64,000 nucleotides of DNA from Priestia iocasae (GTDB lineage Bacteria > Bacillota > Bacilli > Bacillales > Bacillaceae_H). The notes under the pieces are model-generated. The model saw nothing but the letters and a program-made list of their open reading frames with translations. It did not search any database and was not told the DNA's origin. Positions within the stretch are counted from its first letter, which is position 1. Each line of letters opens with the position of its first letter. The stretch spans positions 152,229-216,228 of the forward strand of contig NZ_JAFBFC010000007.1 of the NCBI RefSeq assembly GCF_016909075.1, in the 5' to 3' direction. The position numbers and the translations under genes were made by a program. Positions 27,415 through 36,606 of the stretch are shown piece by piece.

Positions 27415-28002
27415 ATGAAGAAGATAATCATTAGCAGCTGTATCCCTTTTTTTCTTTTAACAGCGTGTATGGAACAAGAAGTCACAAAAAAAGATGTTGA
27501 AATACATAACGATGTCGGAGATAAAGTAGGGACTATAACGGTCGAAGAGGAAGCCGATGGAGTAAAGCTTGATTTTAAAATGGATGGTCTGCCTCCTGGT
27601 GAACATGGTGTGCATATTCATGAAAAAGGAAATTGTGACGCACCAGAATTTAAAACAGCGGGTAATCACTTTAATCCCGATCAAAAGCCACATGGTTTGT
27701 TACACCCTGAAGGAGCTCATGCCGGGGATCTACCGAATATCATTGTGGAGGATGATGGGAAGTTTGAAGGAAGTTTAACTGCCCCTGGCGTAACGATGAA
27801 AGAAGGGAAAATGTCTCTGATGAAACGTATGGAAGGTTCTTCCATTGTTATTACCAATAAGCCTGACGATGGAATGACACAGCCATCTGGAGATTCGGGT
27901 AAAAGAATTGCATGTGGCATTATCTCAAAGAATAAACAAGAGCAAGAGAAAGAAGGAGAATCAGGAAAAGAAGGTCAAAATAAACCAGGAAAAGAAGATT
28001 AA
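27415..28002 (+). CDS. Cu/Zn superoxide dismutase-like lipoprotein lacking one Cu ligand
   Basis: 195 residues. Lipobox LLTAC (C18) after a hydrophobic signal, so it is probably membrane-anchored outside the cell. SOD fold: Cu ligands H67, H69 and H85, Zn ligands H85, H93, H102 and D105, disulfide C74-C167, active-site Arg R164. The fourth Cu ligand, expected in V-V-H, is Thr147 (SSIVITNKPDD). Related B. subtilis SodC-like YojM is known to lack copper ligands and activity. A 25-residue Lys/Glu/Gly tail follows the domain. The ATG at 27415 follows GGAGG, whereas the ATG at 27403 precedes it. Confidence 0.88.
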   Translation: MKKIIISSCIPFFLLTACMEQEVTKKDVEIHNDVGDKVGTITVEEEADGVKLDFKMDGLPPGEHGVHIHEKGNCDAPEFKTAGNHFNPDQKPHGLLHPEGAHAGDLPNIIVEDDGKFEGSLTAPGVTMKEGKMSLMKRMEGSSIVITNKPDDGMTQPSGDSGKRIACGIISKNKQEQEKEGESGKEGQNKPGKED

Positions 28003-28015
28003 TGATGATAAAAAG

Positions 28016-28077
28016 CCCTACCTGCTCTAGCCATGTACACGACATAGCTAGAGCAGGTAGGGTATTCTCTTTTTTTA
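28016..28077. terminator. Bidirectional terminator between sodC-like gene and patB
   Basis: CCCTACCTGCTCTAGC (28016-28031) and GCTAGAGCAGGTAGGG (28047-28062) form a perfect 16-bp stem. The loop has an inner ATGT/ACAT pair, and T-tract CTTTTTTT follows on the plus strand. Confidence 0.85.
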
Positions 28078-29247
28078 GGTGGAAAGAGCTCGTTCTATAC
28101 GCTCAAGACCTTCGAGAAGAGTTGAGCGAGGGCAGGCGATGTTCAAACGAACAAATCCACTTCCATTTTCTCCATACTTCGTACCGGGTTCTACTGCTAC
28201 TTTCCCTTTATGAAGAAGAAGGTGATTGAACTGTTCATCTGTCATGTTAAGATTGCGAAAATCAATCCACATTAAATAGGTTCCCTCTGGCTTAATGACA
28301 CGTAAATCTGGAAGTTTGGATTGAATAAATGATTCAACAAGCTTCACATTTTCTTCTAAGTATAAAAGTAAATCATTTAACCAAGCATCGCCTTTACGGT
28401 AAGCAGCTTCTATGGCAATAATTCCGAATGTATTTAACGTGAAAAAGCCTTGTTTTTGCTGCTGCTTGTTATAGGCTTCGCGCAGCTGTTCATTTGGAAT
28501 AATAATCGCAGAAGCTTGTAGGCCTGGAATATTGAACGTTTTGCTAGGTGCAACACAAGTAATGGTTTGCTTTGCAATCTGATCGTCTAATGAAGAAATG
28601 GGTATGTGTTTATGTGATTGATAGATAAGGTCAGAATGAATTTCATCAGATAGTAAAAGTACATTGTATTTGATACAAAGAGCAGCTATCTTCGTTAATT
28701 CTTCTCGTGTCCAAACCCTCCCCACTGGATTATGTGGGCTACAAAGAATCATTAATTTTATATCGTTAGCTAGCTTTTCTTCTAAATCTGTAAAATCAAT
28801 CTCGTAGCGATCATCTTTTAAATGTAATGGATTTTCCACAACTTGACGGTCATTCAACTTTACCATTTCAAAAAAGGGAGTGTATACTGGAGATTGAATT
28901 AAAATGTGATCTCCTTGCTTAGTGAAGGCTTGAATAGCCATGCTAATAGCAAAGACAATTCCAGGGCTATATACAATTGAGTCTTCATTAACACTCCACT
29001 GATGTTTTCTTTGCAGCCATTGCGTTAACGCACTAGATGTTTCAGATGATGTTGCTGAATAACCGAAAACGCCGTGATTAACACGTTCTTGCAGAGCATT
29101 AAGAACATCAGGTGGTGCTAAGAAATCCATATCTGCTACCCATAAAGGCAACACGTCAGATGAACCAAAAAATGTGTCTGTTTTGTCCCATTTCACTGAT
29201 TGTGTTTGCTTGCGATTAACTACATGATCAAACGAATAGTGTGACAT
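28075..29247 (-). CDS. patB: PatB, cystathionine beta-lyase (MalY-type PLP C-S lyase)
   Basis: 390 residues, fold-type I aminotransferase family. N-terminal LPLWVADMDFLAPPDVLNAL and FGYSATSSE are typical of MalY/PatB. The PLP lysine is in CVAPSKTFNIPGLQAS (about residue 235), and the phosphate contacts are SPHNPVGRVW and SDEIHSDL. It splits cystathionine or cysteine conjugates to pyruvate, ammonia and thiol. AGGAGGC precedes the ATG. Transcribed alone. Confidence 0.92.
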   Translation of the reverse strand: MSHYSFDHVVNRKQTQSVKWDKTDTFFGSSDVLPLWVADMDFLAPPDVLNALQERVNHGVFGYSATSSETSSALTQWLQRKHQWSVNEDSIVYSPGIVFAISMAIQAFTKQGDHILIQSPVYTPFFEMVKLNDRQVVENPLHLKDDRYEIDFTDLEEKLANDIKLMILCSPHNPVGRVWTREELTKIAALCIKYNVLLLSDEIHSDLIYQSHKHIPISSLDDQIAKQTITCVAPSKTFNIPGLQASAIIIPNEQLREAYNKQQQKQGFFTLNTFGIIAIEAAYRKGDAWLNDLLLYLEENVKLVESFIQSKLPDLRVIKPEGTYLMWIDFRNLNMTDEQFNHLLLHKGKVAVEPGTKYGENGSGFVRLNIACPRSTLLEGLERIERALST

Positions 29248-29357
29248 AAGAGAAAAAAGCCTCCTTTACATGAATGGCAATGTACAATTAGATTGCCTGT
29301 TTGTAGATAGAGTTGTCAATTAAATTGGCTTATTGAAAATAGAGTAGGTGATGAAAA

Positions 29358-29621
29358 ATGGATAAAACACAACAAATGAACATACAAATCATGGAGAACT
29401 TATTAAATTGGGATCCATTAGGCTACGGAGAAGACTCATATGAAACAGAAGTAGTAGATGTTTTACAAGCTGTACATGTGTATGATTCTGTTTCGATATT
29501 AGCACAAAAAATTCAAGATATTTATGAGTTTTCATTTGAAGAGCTAATCCCTCTCTCAACGTGTAAGAAAAAAGCACAAGAACTGTTGTTTATTAAAAAT
29601 AGTGGATCTTGTGAATTATAA
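29358..29621 (+). CDS. yugE: YugE, DUF1871 protein
   Basis: 87 residues, the same size as B. subtilis YugE. NWDPLGYGEDSYETEVVDVL and FEFSFEE-like EFSFEELIPLSTCKKKAQEL are DUF1871 features. Function unknown. Small helical cytosolic protein. A GTAGGTGATG ribosome site lies just before the ATG. Confidence 0.85.
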   Translation: MDKTQQMNIQIMENLLNWDPLGYGEDSYETEVVDVLQAVHVYDSVSILAQKIQDIYEFSFEELIPLSTCKKKAQELLFIKNSGSCEL

Positions 29622-29639
29622 GCAGGGTGCTCAATAGAA

Positions 29640-29688
29640 AAAGTCGCGTCGAGCAGAAAGACGTTTTCTGCTACGACGCGATCTTTTT
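29640..29688. terminator. Bidirectional terminator between yugE and yugF
   Basis: A long stem: CGCGTCG-A-GCAGAAA pairs with TTTCTGC-T-ACGACGCG, flanked by AAA and TTTT tracts. Two mismatches. Confidence 0.8.
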
Positions 29689-30511
29689 ATCCAAACAAAA
29701 ATTCCAGCATATGATTTGAAACAATCTCTGGCTTCTCTTCTGGTAATAGATGACCTGTTTTTGCAAAGGAAATGAGCGTCGATTTTTTCAAATCTTTTTG
29801 TAACCTCTTTCCAACTTGTAAAGGAACGACACGATCTTCCTCTCCCCACACAAGAAGACTTGGGTGTTCAATTTTCTTTAAATCGCAGGAAGATAAATCT
29901 CCTTCTCGATCTCGAATCATCTTTGTTAAAGCCATAAAAATGGTATCGTCTAAAAATGGCTGTGTATATCCTTTAATCATTTCATCATCAATAAGTTGAT
30001 GATCAAACACAACATTTTGTAGATTACCGGTTACACCCTTACGAGCAAGCCATGTTTTAACCCATAGGTGGAAGAATGGGACATAAGAAGACATAATAAG
30101 TCCGTAATGTGCTCGTTGTAAATATCCAGAGCTACATAATAAAATGAGCTTTGAAACAATCTCTGGCTTTTGTTTCGCAACATTTAAGGCAATTTGTCCT
30201 CCCATTGAATGTCCCACTAATACTACATCCTTTAATTTTAGTTCCTCTATCAATGTGACAACAGTTTTAGCGAGATTGTCATAAGAATAAAGGAAGGTGA
30301 GAGAGTTCTCACTTTGTCCAAAAGGAGGCAAGTCTATCACTATAACCTGAAACTCTGAACATAATAATGGTACTAAACGACGGTAGCTAAAGCTTGATGA
30401 TAAAAAACCGTGAAGTAGCACCATGGTTGGTTTATGAGGATTAGATGTGTACGTTTCATAATAGATATTCACACCATTAATAGGGCGAATATGAGATGTT
30501 TTACTTATCAT
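29687..30511 (-). CDS. yugF: YugF, alpha/beta-hydrolase
   Basis: 274 residues. Nucleophile elbow GHSMGGQIALNVA (Ser), oxyanion loop LLHGFLSSSFSYR, catalytic Asp in LLVWGEEDRVVPLQ and His in AKTGHLLPEE. Cytosolic esterase or lyase-type hydrolase, substrate unknown. GGAGTG lies before ATG 30511. The GTG at 30514 is also in frame. Confidence 0.9.
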   Translation of the reverse strand: MISKTSHIRPINGVNIYYETYTSNPHKPTMVLLHGFLSSSFSYRRLVPLLCSEFQVIVIDLPPFGQSENSLTFLYSYDNLAKTVVTLIEELKLKDVVLVGHSMGGQIALNVAKQKPEIVSKLILLCSSGYLQRAHYGLIMSSYVPFFHLWVKTWLARKGVTGNLQNVVFDHQLIDDEMIKGYTQPFLDDTIFMALTKMIRDREGDLSSCDLKKIEHPSLLVWGEEDRVVPLQVGKRLQKDLKKSTLISFAKTGHLLPEEKPEIVSNHMLEFLFG

Positions 30512-30679
30512 CACTTTTCACTCCAGCTTTGTTTTTTTGTAGTGTGCCCTTCTGGGTGTAAAATCGCTCATTTTTTCTTTTACCAATTTCTTCGTTATAT
30601 CGTAAGGTAGATTGGTGAGATACTTTCCGTCTGATATAATAGAAAAGTCAAAATAGATAGAATACAGGAGGTAATGTGT

Positions 30680-31180
30680 ATGTTTTTAGAGGAAAAGGAA
30701 TTGGAGATTCTTGAGATCCTTGAAAAGAATAGCCGTATATCAATAGATAGCATTGCAAAAATGGTGGATTTAAATGTGGAACAAACAGAAGAAATTGTAA
30801 AAAAGCTGGAAAAAGAAAAAGTTATTGTTCAATATTCTACAGACATTAACTGGAGACGAGTAGATGGACATGAAGGTGTAACAGCAATGATTGATGTAAA
30901 AGTAGCACCTAAAAGAGGAGTAGGATTTGATGAGATTGCAGAGCGAATCTATCGCTTTCCAGAAGTGAAATCGGTGTACTTAATGTCTGGGGCATATGAT
31001 TTATCCGTCATTGTTCAAGGTCATTCGATGTCAGAGGTTGCTTATTTTGTGTCAGAAAAGCTCTCGACTCTTGATTCAGTTCTATCGACAACGACGCATT
31101 TTATCTTAAAAAAATATAAGCATGATGGAACGATTTATGAACAAGGCGATGAAGATCGTAGAATCGTGGTGTCTCCGTAA
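30680..31180 (+). CDS. yugG: YugG, Lrp/AsnC-family regulator
   Basis: 166 residues. N-terminal HTH ILEILEKNSRISIDSIAKMVDL and C-terminal RAM effector domain (VTAMIDVKVAPKRG, VYLMSGAYDLSVIVQG). Such regulators bind amino acids. ATG 30680 is eight bases from AGGAGG, and ATG 30674 is too close. Its TAATG overlaps the start of yugH, so it probably controls the aminotransferase it is coupled to. Confidence 0.92.
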   Translation: MFLEEKELEILEILEKNSRISIDSIAKMVDLNVEQTEEIVKKLEKEKVIVQYSTDINWRRVDGHEGVTAMIDVKVAPKRGVGFDEIAERIYRFPEVKSVYLMSGAYDLSVIVQGHSMSEVAYFVSEKLSTLDSVLSTTTHFILKKYKHDGTIYEQGDEDRRIVVSP

Positions 31181-32340
31181 TGAAAGACCGTTTGTCATCC
31201 AAAGTACAGCAATTGAAACCATCTGGTATTCGCCGCTTCTTTGATTTAGCAGCTAGTATGGATGATGTCATCTCTTTAGGAGTAGGAGAGCCAGACTTTG
31301 TTACTTCGTGGGCAGTTCGAGAAGCGAGTATTTTATCTTTAGAGAGAGGCTATACGTCTTATACAGCCAACGCAGGACTTTTAGAATTGCGTCGTGAAAT
31401 AGAGAAATATATGCAAGAAAGCTTCTCTGTTTCGTATCGTTCAACAGATGAAATTATTGTTACAGTAGGTGCAAGTCAAGCTTTGGATTTGGCGATGAGA
31501 GCCATTATAAATCCTGGCGAAGAGGTTATTGTTGTTGAGCCTAATTTTGTATCATACAGTCCATTAATTGAACTTGCAGGAGGAAAAGCGGTAGCAATTG
31601 GAACAACGGAAGAAACAGAATTTAAGCTTCAGCCAGAACAAATTGAGCAAGTCATCACTAACAATACAAAAGCGCTTCTTTTATGTTCGCCAAACAATCC
31701 AACGGGTAGCTCTTTAACAAAAAAAGAATTAGAAGCAATCGCCGAAATTGTTAGAGCTCATGACCTGCTTGTTATTGCAGATGAAATTTATGCCGAATTA
31801 ACCTATGATGATACATTTACGTCTATTGCTTCTTTAGAAGGAATGAAAGAAAGAACCATTATTGTATCGGGCTTTTCAAAAGGATTTGCAATGACAGGGT
31901 GGCGTCTTGGGTACCTTTGTGCTCCAAAAGAGATTGCAGAAGCAATGTTGAAAATCCATCAGTACACGATGATGTGCGCGCCAACAATGGCTCAGTATGG
32001 AGCAATTGAAGCGTTGAAAAACGGCAAACAAGATGTGGAAGAAATGAGAAAAAGTTATCGTCGTCGCCGAAATTATATGGTGAAATCTTTAAATGAAATG
32101 GGCTTAAATTGTCACTTGCCTGGTGGTGCTTTTTACGTCTTTCCATCAATTAAACATACGAACTTAAGCTCTGAGCAATTTGCAGAACAGCTTCTGTTAG
32201 AGGAGCGTGTAGCGGTGGTTCCAGGGAATGTGTTTGGAAAAGGTGGAGAAGGCCATATCCGTTGTTCCTATGCTTCTTCAATGGAGTCGTTAGAAGAAGC
32301 GATGAAGAGAATTAGCCGATTTGTACATGCGCGACAATAA
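31180..32340 (+). CDS. yugH: YugH, class I PLP aminotransferase
   Basis: 386 residues. PLP lysine in VSGFSKGFAMTGWRLGYL, plus LCSPNNPTGSSL, VIADEIYAELTYD and C-terminal IRCSYASSMESL (Arg for the carboxylate). It belongs to the aspartate/aromatic/alanine transaminase group, and substrate choice is not readable. The start overlaps the yugG stop by one base. Long terminator downstream. Confidence 0.92.
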   Translation: MKDRLSSKVQQLKPSGIRRFFDLAASMDDVISLGVGEPDFVTSWAVREASILSLERGYTSYTANAGLLELRREIEKYMQESFSVSYRSTDEIIVTVGASQALDLAMRAIINPGEEVIVVEPNFVSYSPLIELAGGKAVAIGTTEETEFKLQPEQIEQVITNNTKALLLCSPNNPTGSSLTKKELEAIAEIVRAHDLLVIADEIYAELTYDDTFTSIASLEGMKERTIIVSGFSKGFAMTGWRLGYLCAPKEIAEAMLKIHQYTMMCAPTMAQYGAIEALKNGKQDVEEMRKSYRRRRNYMVKSLNEMGLNCHLPGGAFYVFPSIKHTNLSSEQFAEQLLLEERVAVVPGNVFGKGGEGHIRCSYASSMESLEEAMKRISRFVHARQ

Positions 32341-32355
32341 TGAAAGATATCTAAA

Positions 32356-32414
32356 AAAGAATGGACTACGTCAATTAAAGCCAAAAGAGCTTCATTTGAC
32401 GTAGTCCATTCTTT
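32356..32414. terminator. Terminator of yugG-yugH
   Basis: AAAGAATGGACTACGTCAA (32356-32374) and TTGACGTAGTCCATTCTTT (32396-32414) are perfect 19-bp arms. The 21-base loop includes AAGC/GCTT. Confidence 0.85.
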
Positions 32415-32492
32415 CTGCGAGCTTCTTACAATCTATACAAAGGGAGATATGAGAGAGTGTTATGCTAACGAAACATTTGGGGAGTTAGATAT

Positions 32493-32873
32493 TCATTTCA
32501 AATCAGGTGCATTTATTTCTTCGTATTTATTTTTATACACGGTCTTCATTAAATCACGGTATTCATCATCGTTTAGTTCTTTCACTTTTCGTAACACTAT
32601 TTTTGCTTTTTTAACCCCGATTTCCTCTATTAACAACAGCAGTTCTTCATCCAAGGAAAAGAGGGTATGCTTCTCATCATTAATCATTAATTCACTTGCA
32701 GGAATATCAAGGACAGTAGAAATTCGTAACAACACTTGGGTGTCCGGTAGCTGCTCTCCCTTTTCGTATTTCTGAATGGCCGATAAGCCTACTCGAACTT
32801 TTAATGCTAAATCTTGTTGACTCATTTTTTTAAGCTCGCGATACATTTGAATGTTTTGCCCAACTGATTTCAT
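32493..32873 (-). CDS. Xre-family transcriptional regulator
   Basis: 126 residues. Cro/CI helix-turn-helix at about residues 7-60 (IQMYRELKKMSQQDLALKVRVGLSAIQKYEKG). A helical C-terminal part (LDEELLLLIEEIGVKKAKIVL) probably dimerises. Target unknown. It lies 132 bases upstream of and codirectional behind the NSS transporter gene region, but the two are separated by a terminator-like hairpin. Confidence 0.82.
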   Translation of the reverse strand: MKSVGQNIQMYRELKKMSQQDLALKVRVGLSAIQKYEKGEQLPDTQVLLRISTVLDIPASELMINDEKHTLFSLDEELLLLIEEIGVKKAKIVLRKVKELNDDEYRDLMKTVYKNKYEEINAPDLK

Positions 32874-32974
32874 GCTATCGCCCCCATTATAATAAAAAGA
32901 TTCTTTACTTTATCATATCATTAAATAAAGGATTTGTTTTTAAATATTCTGAACAAATCATGACATTTTAAATA

Positions 32975-33007
32975 AAACAACAGCAGCCAGAAAGGCTGCT
33001 GTTGTTT
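32975..33007 (-). terminator. Terminator of the NSS transporter gene
   Basis: AAACAACAGCAGCC and GGCTGCTGTTGTTT form a perfect 14-bp stem with a 5-base loop. It overlaps the transporter stop codon, and on the minus strand it continues TTTATTT. Confidence 0.78.
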
Positions 33008-34349
33008 AGAAAACTCCTATGATTTGTAAGAAGATGAGGATAATACCAATTGGAACAACGAAGCGGATGCAATAATACCAAATAGCAAACGCAGATGCTA
33101 ATGTTTTAGAACCAATGGCAAATTCCTCTTTTAATACTTGTTTTGGGATTTTTAATGAAATAAAAATAGAAATTAATAACGCCCCTAAAGGTAATGAGAT
33201 ATTGGCTGTAATATAATCGGCAACATCAAAAATGGTTTTGTTGAAGATTGTGACGTCTGCTAACACTCCAAATGACAGGGCAGAGGGAATTCCAATGATG
33301 AACGTAAGAATTCCTGTCACCCATGTTGCTTGTTTTCGTTTTTCTTGTTTTCCCTTTACAGCAACAGACACAATGACTTCTAAAATTGAAAACACGGATG
33401 TTAAAGTAGCGAATAATAATAAAATTAAAAATAAGCTGAAGAAAAATGAACCAAAAATCATCTTATTAAACACTGCTGGTAATACAACGAAAATAAGTCC
33501 AGGTCCTGCATCTGGTGAAAATCCTAAGGCAAAAACAGATGGGAAAATAACCAGACCAGCCATTACAGAAATAATAATATTTAAAATCACTACAGATGAA
33601 GCCGATTTTACAAGGCTTTCTTCTTTCGATAAATAAGAGCTGTATGTGACCATAATCGATAATCCTACACTCAACGCAAAGAAAGCTTGTCCTAATGCTG
33701 TAATAAATGTATTAGGAGTAACTTGATCAAACTTAGGTTGAAGTAAAAACTTTACCCCTTCCAACGCTCCATCTAGGCTTAATGAGCGAATGACTAAAAC
33801 GATAAATAGTAGAAAAAGGGAAGGCATCATAATGCGGCTCGCCCGCTCAATTCCTTTTTGAATACCACCTTGTACAACAAGAATAGACATAATCATAAAG
33901 ATAAATTGGGCAATCACAACTTCATAAGGATTTGAGATAATTTGATTGAATAAATCTTCGTACTGTGAATTTGAAAGTCCATGCATCTGACCTGTTATGC
34001 TACGATAAAGGTAAGATAAAATCCAACCACCAATGACACTATAAAACGATAAAATAATACCGGCAGATATTGCACCTAAATAGCCAATGTAGTGCCATTT
34101 TCCATTAGGTGAAAACGTTTGATAAGCTCTAACTGCATCTTTTTGAGTGTGACGTCCAACGATAAATTCTCCTAACAACATAGGTGCACCAATTAAAATA
34201 GTGAAGATGATGAATAATAGTAAAAATACGCCTCCACCATTTGTTCCAGTCATATAAGGGAACTTCCAAATAGCCCCTAGACCAATTGCTGAGCCTGCAG
34301 CTGCTAGAATAAATCCAATCTTAGATGTCCATTGCTCATGTTTTTTCAT
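33006..34349 (-). CDS. Sodium:neurotransmitter symporter (NSS/SNF) family transporter
   Basis: 447 residues, about 11-12 membrane spans. The NSS signature WTSKIGFILAAAGSAIGLGAIWKFPYM is at the N-terminus (Na+ and substrate unwound helix 1), with NGGGVFLLLF and LGQAFFALSVGLSIMVTYSSYL in helix 6. Bacterial members (LeuT, MhsT, YocR/YhdH) import amino acids with Na+. Substrate unknown. Transcribed alone from a 464-base AT-rich gap. Confidence 0.9.
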   Translation of the reverse strand: MKKHEQWTSKIGFILAAAGSAIGLGAIWKFPYMTGTNGGGVFLLLFIIFTILIGAPMLLGEFIVGRHTQKDAVRAYQTFSPNGKWHYIGYLGAISAGIILSFYSVIGGWILSYLYRSITGQMHGLSNSQYEDLFNQIISNPYEVVIAQFIFMIMSILVVQGGIQKGIERASRIMMPSLFLLFIVLVIRSLSLDGALEGVKFLLQPKFDQVTPNTFITALGQAFFALSVGLSIMVTYSSYLSKEESLVKSASSVVILNIIISVMAGLVIFPSVFALGFSPDAGPGLIFVVLPAVFNKMIFGSFFFSLFLILLLFATLTSVFSILEVIVSVAVKGKQEKRKQATWVTGILTFIIGIPSALSFGVLADVTIFNKTIFDVADYITANISLPLGALLISIFISLKIPKQVLKEEFAIGSKTLASAFAIWYYCIRFVVPIGIILIFLQIIGVF

Positions 34350-34637
34350 CTATGCTAACTCCTAACTTAACGATTATGTGAAAAATCCAATGTAAACGAC
34401 ATATTTCTACATAATACTACGTGAAGTTTTGAAAGTACACACTTTTCTTGCAATTTATATGATGAATTTCATTTAACTCATTAACGGCTTGTCGAATAGT
34501 TCAATTGTGTAAAAAGAACCATAAATATTAGTTAGTATTGCCTAACTTTTTGTTTCTATTAAAGACAACAGTATTCATTCTTTTGATTATGCGTTTTTGT
34601 TTGAGAGATGGGAAATTTATGTATTGTGGAGGATTCA
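34350..34637. other. AT-rich gap between the NSS gene and yugI
   Basis: It contains one small hairpin, AGTTAG-TATTGC-CTAACT (34530-34547), running into TTTTTG on the plus strand, with no gene upstream of it in that direction. I see no other structure. The right end holds a small open frame described separately. Confidence 0.35.
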
Positions 34638-34739
34638 TTGATTGAAAGGTTTTTAGCGTGTATGATGGAAAGAAGAGTAAAAAAAGAACATAAATATCCT
34701 AAAAATGTAAAAAATAAAAATGGATATAGACTTCTTTGA
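34638..34739 (+). CDS. Possible small basic protein upstream of yugI
   Basis: A 33-codon frame opening with TTG five bases after GTGGAGG. The peptide is strongly basic (MERRVKKEHKYPKNVKNKNG). Its end overlaps the -35 of the yugI promoter. The good ribosome site is the only support. It could be chance. Confidence 0.3.
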   Translation: MIERFLACMMERRVKKEHKYPKNVKNKNGYRLL

Positions 34740-34764
34740 TTCGTGGTTGAAACTGTGGTATAAT
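34736..34764 (+). promoter_or_regulatory. Sigma-A promoter of yugI
   Basis: TTGATT (34736-34741), a 17-base spacer and TATAAT (34759-34764) with an extended TG. I did not find a sigma-B-type GTTTAA/GGGTAT pair, although YugI is known as a general stress protein. Confidence 0.8.
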
Positions 34765-34813
34765 TTTATATTGCCTGTAAATATGAAAATAAAACTTAAT
34801 TAGGAGTGTTTAT

Positions 34814-35221
34814 ATGTCAAAGTTTGAAATTGGTAGTGTGTTAAAAGGAAAAGTAACTGGTATCCAGCCTTATGGTGCGTTTGTTGCATTAGATGAAGAA
34901 ACTCAAGGTTTAGTTCATATCTCTGAAGTAAAACATGGTTTCGTAAAAGACATTAGTGAGCATCTTTCTGTAGGTGACGAAGTAAATGTAAAAGTTTTAT
35001 CAGTAGACGATAAAACTGGAAAGATCGGTTTATCAATTCGTGCAACAGAGCCAGCTCCAGAAAAGCCAGCAGCTGCACCAAAAAAGCCAGCTAACAAAAA
35101 GCGTCAAGGTCAAGCGACTGTGCAAAACCACACTGAAACTCCACAAGGTTTCAATACATTAAAAGAAAAGTTAGAAGAGTGGATCGATCAGTCTAACCGT
35201 AATGATTTAATTAAAAAATAA
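34814..35221 (+). CDS. yugI: YugI, S1-domain general stress protein 13
   Basis: 135 residues. One S1 RNA-binding domain at residues about 5-75 (GSVLKGKVTGIQPYGAFVAL, GLVHISEVKHGFV, KIGLSIRATEP). A Pro/Ala/Lys linker (APEKPAAAPKKPANKK) and a short helical tail follow. The B. subtilis homologue (GSP13) is ribosome-associated. AGGAGTG precedes the ATG. Confidence 0.93.
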   Translation: MSKFEIGSVLKGKVTGIQPYGAFVALDEETQGLVHISEVKHGFVKDISEHLSVGDEVNVKVLSVDDKTGKIGLSIRATEPAPEKPAAAPKKPANKKRQGQATVQNHTETPQGFNTLKEKLEEWIDQSNRNDLIKK

Positions 35222-35237
35222 TGCTAGCAAAGTGAGC

Positions 35238-35277
35238 AAAAAACATCGGTACCTTAAGAGGGTGCCGATGTTTTTTT
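35238..35277 (+). terminator. Terminator of yugI
   Basis: AAAAAACATCGGTACC and GGTGCCGATGTTTTTTT pair with one G-T pair, with long A/T tracts. Confidence 0.88.
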
Positions 35278-35391
35278 ATACGCGTAGATGAAAGTATATG
35301 AAAAACCCTTGATTCTCTTTACTTTTTTGCAAAATTCGTTCAATATAAAAATGACAGAATTTTAAACAATTTAGACGCAGGGGGATATGTC

Positions 35392-36588
35392 ATGGCAACA
35401 GTAACAACTAACATTATTGAACAAACTGAAAAGTACGGTGCTAATAACTATCATCCGCTACCAATCGTAATTGCAAAAGCAGAAGGTGTATGGGTGCAAG
35501 ATCCAGAAGGAAATAAATATATGGACATGCTAAGTGCTTATTCAGCAGTCAATCAAGGGCATCGTCATCCTAAAATTATTCAAGCGTTAAAAGATCAAGC
35601 AGATCGTGTTACATTGACATCACGTGCTTTTCATAATGACCAACTTGGACCTTGGTATGAAAAAATTTGTCAATTAACAGGTAAAGACATGGCACTGCCA
35701 ATGAACACTGGTGCAGAAGCAGTTGAAACAGCTGTAAAAGCAGTTCGACGTTGGGGATATGAAGTGAAAGGGATTGAAGCTAATCAAGCGGAAATTATTG
35801 CTTGTGAAGGAAACTTCCATGGTCGTACGATGACGGCTGTATCTCTGTCCTCAGAAGCTGAGTATCAACGTGGTTTTGGGCCGATGCTGCCAGGAATTAA
35901 GCTTATTCCGTATGGTGATATCGAGGCACTGAAAGCTGCGATTACACCAAATACAGCAGGCTTTTTATTTGAACCGATTCAAGGAGAAGCTGGTATTGTC
36001 TTACCGCCAGACGGCTTCTTAAAAGAAGCACATGAGGTGTGTAAAGAAAACAATGTATTGTTTGTAGCAGATGAAATTCAAGTTGGTTTAGCACGTACAG
36101 GTAAGCTATTTGCTTATGAGTGGGAAGGAATTACACCTGATTTATTGATTTTAGGTAAAGCATTAGGTGGAGGGGTGTTCCCGATTTCATGTGTTGTTGC
36201 TAATAAAGATATTCTAGGTGTATTTAATCCAGGGTCTCATGGTTCTACATTTGGAGGAAATCCTTTAGCTTGTGCAGTATCTTTAGCTTCTCTAGAAGTG
36301 ATTGAAGAAGAGAAGTTAGTCGAACGTTCATTAGAACTTGGAGAGTACTTGAAAAACAAGCTAAACGAAATAAATAGCCCGCTTATTAAAGAGGTACGTG
36401 GACGAGGTTTGTTTATCGGAGTAGAGCTTCATGAAGCTGCGCGTCCGTATTGCGAAGCGTTAAAAGAAAAAGGTCTTCTCTGTAAAGAAACACATGATAC
36501 GGTCATTCGTTTTGCACCGCCACTTATTATCTCAAAAGAAGAGTTAGATTGGGCAATTGAGCGTATTCAGCAAGTATTAACAAAATAA
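35392..36588 (+). CDS. rocD: Ornithine aminotransferase
   Basis: 398 residues, class III aminotransferase. N-terminal [21 protein letters not shown] is typical of ornithine-delta-aminotransferase. Other features are [39 protein letters not shown] and the PLP lysine in [16 protein letters not shown] (about 255). It converts ornithine and 2-oxoglutarate to glutamate semialdehyde in arginine catabolism. It stands alone, without rocE or rocF. I see no -24/-12 sigma-L element in the 170-base upstream gap and no clear -35. GGGGGATATGTC precedes the ATG. Confidence 0.95.
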   Translation: MATVTTNIIEQTEKYGANNYHPLPIVIAKAEGVWVQDPEGNKYMDMLSAYSAVNQGHRHPKIIQALKDQADRVTLTSRAFHNDQLGPWYEKICQLTGKDMALPMNTGAEAVETAVKAVRRWGYEVKGIEANQAEIIACEGNFHGRTMTAVSLSSEAEYQRGFGPMLPGIKLIPYGDIEALKAAITPNTAGFLFEPIQGEAGIVLPPDGFLKEAHEVCKENNVLFVADEIQVGLARTGKLFAYEWEGITPDLLILGKALGGGVFPISCVVANKDILGVFNPGSHGSTFGGNPLACAVSLASLEVIEEEKLVERSLELGEYLKNKLNEINSPLIKEVRGRGLFIGVELHEAARPYCEALKEKGLLCKETHDTVIRFAPPLIISKEELDWAIERIQQVLTK

Positions 36589-36606
36589 ATCATAAATAAA
36601 TACGAC

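Noticed and set aside
33232..33636. 134-codon plus-strand frame
   Set aside because: Fully antisense within the NSS transporter gene. The composition follows from the opposite-strand codons.
35280..35391. Sigma-L (-24/-12) promoter for rocD
   Set aside because: TTTTTTGCA occurs, but no GG lies ten bases upstream of the GC, so the element is absent.
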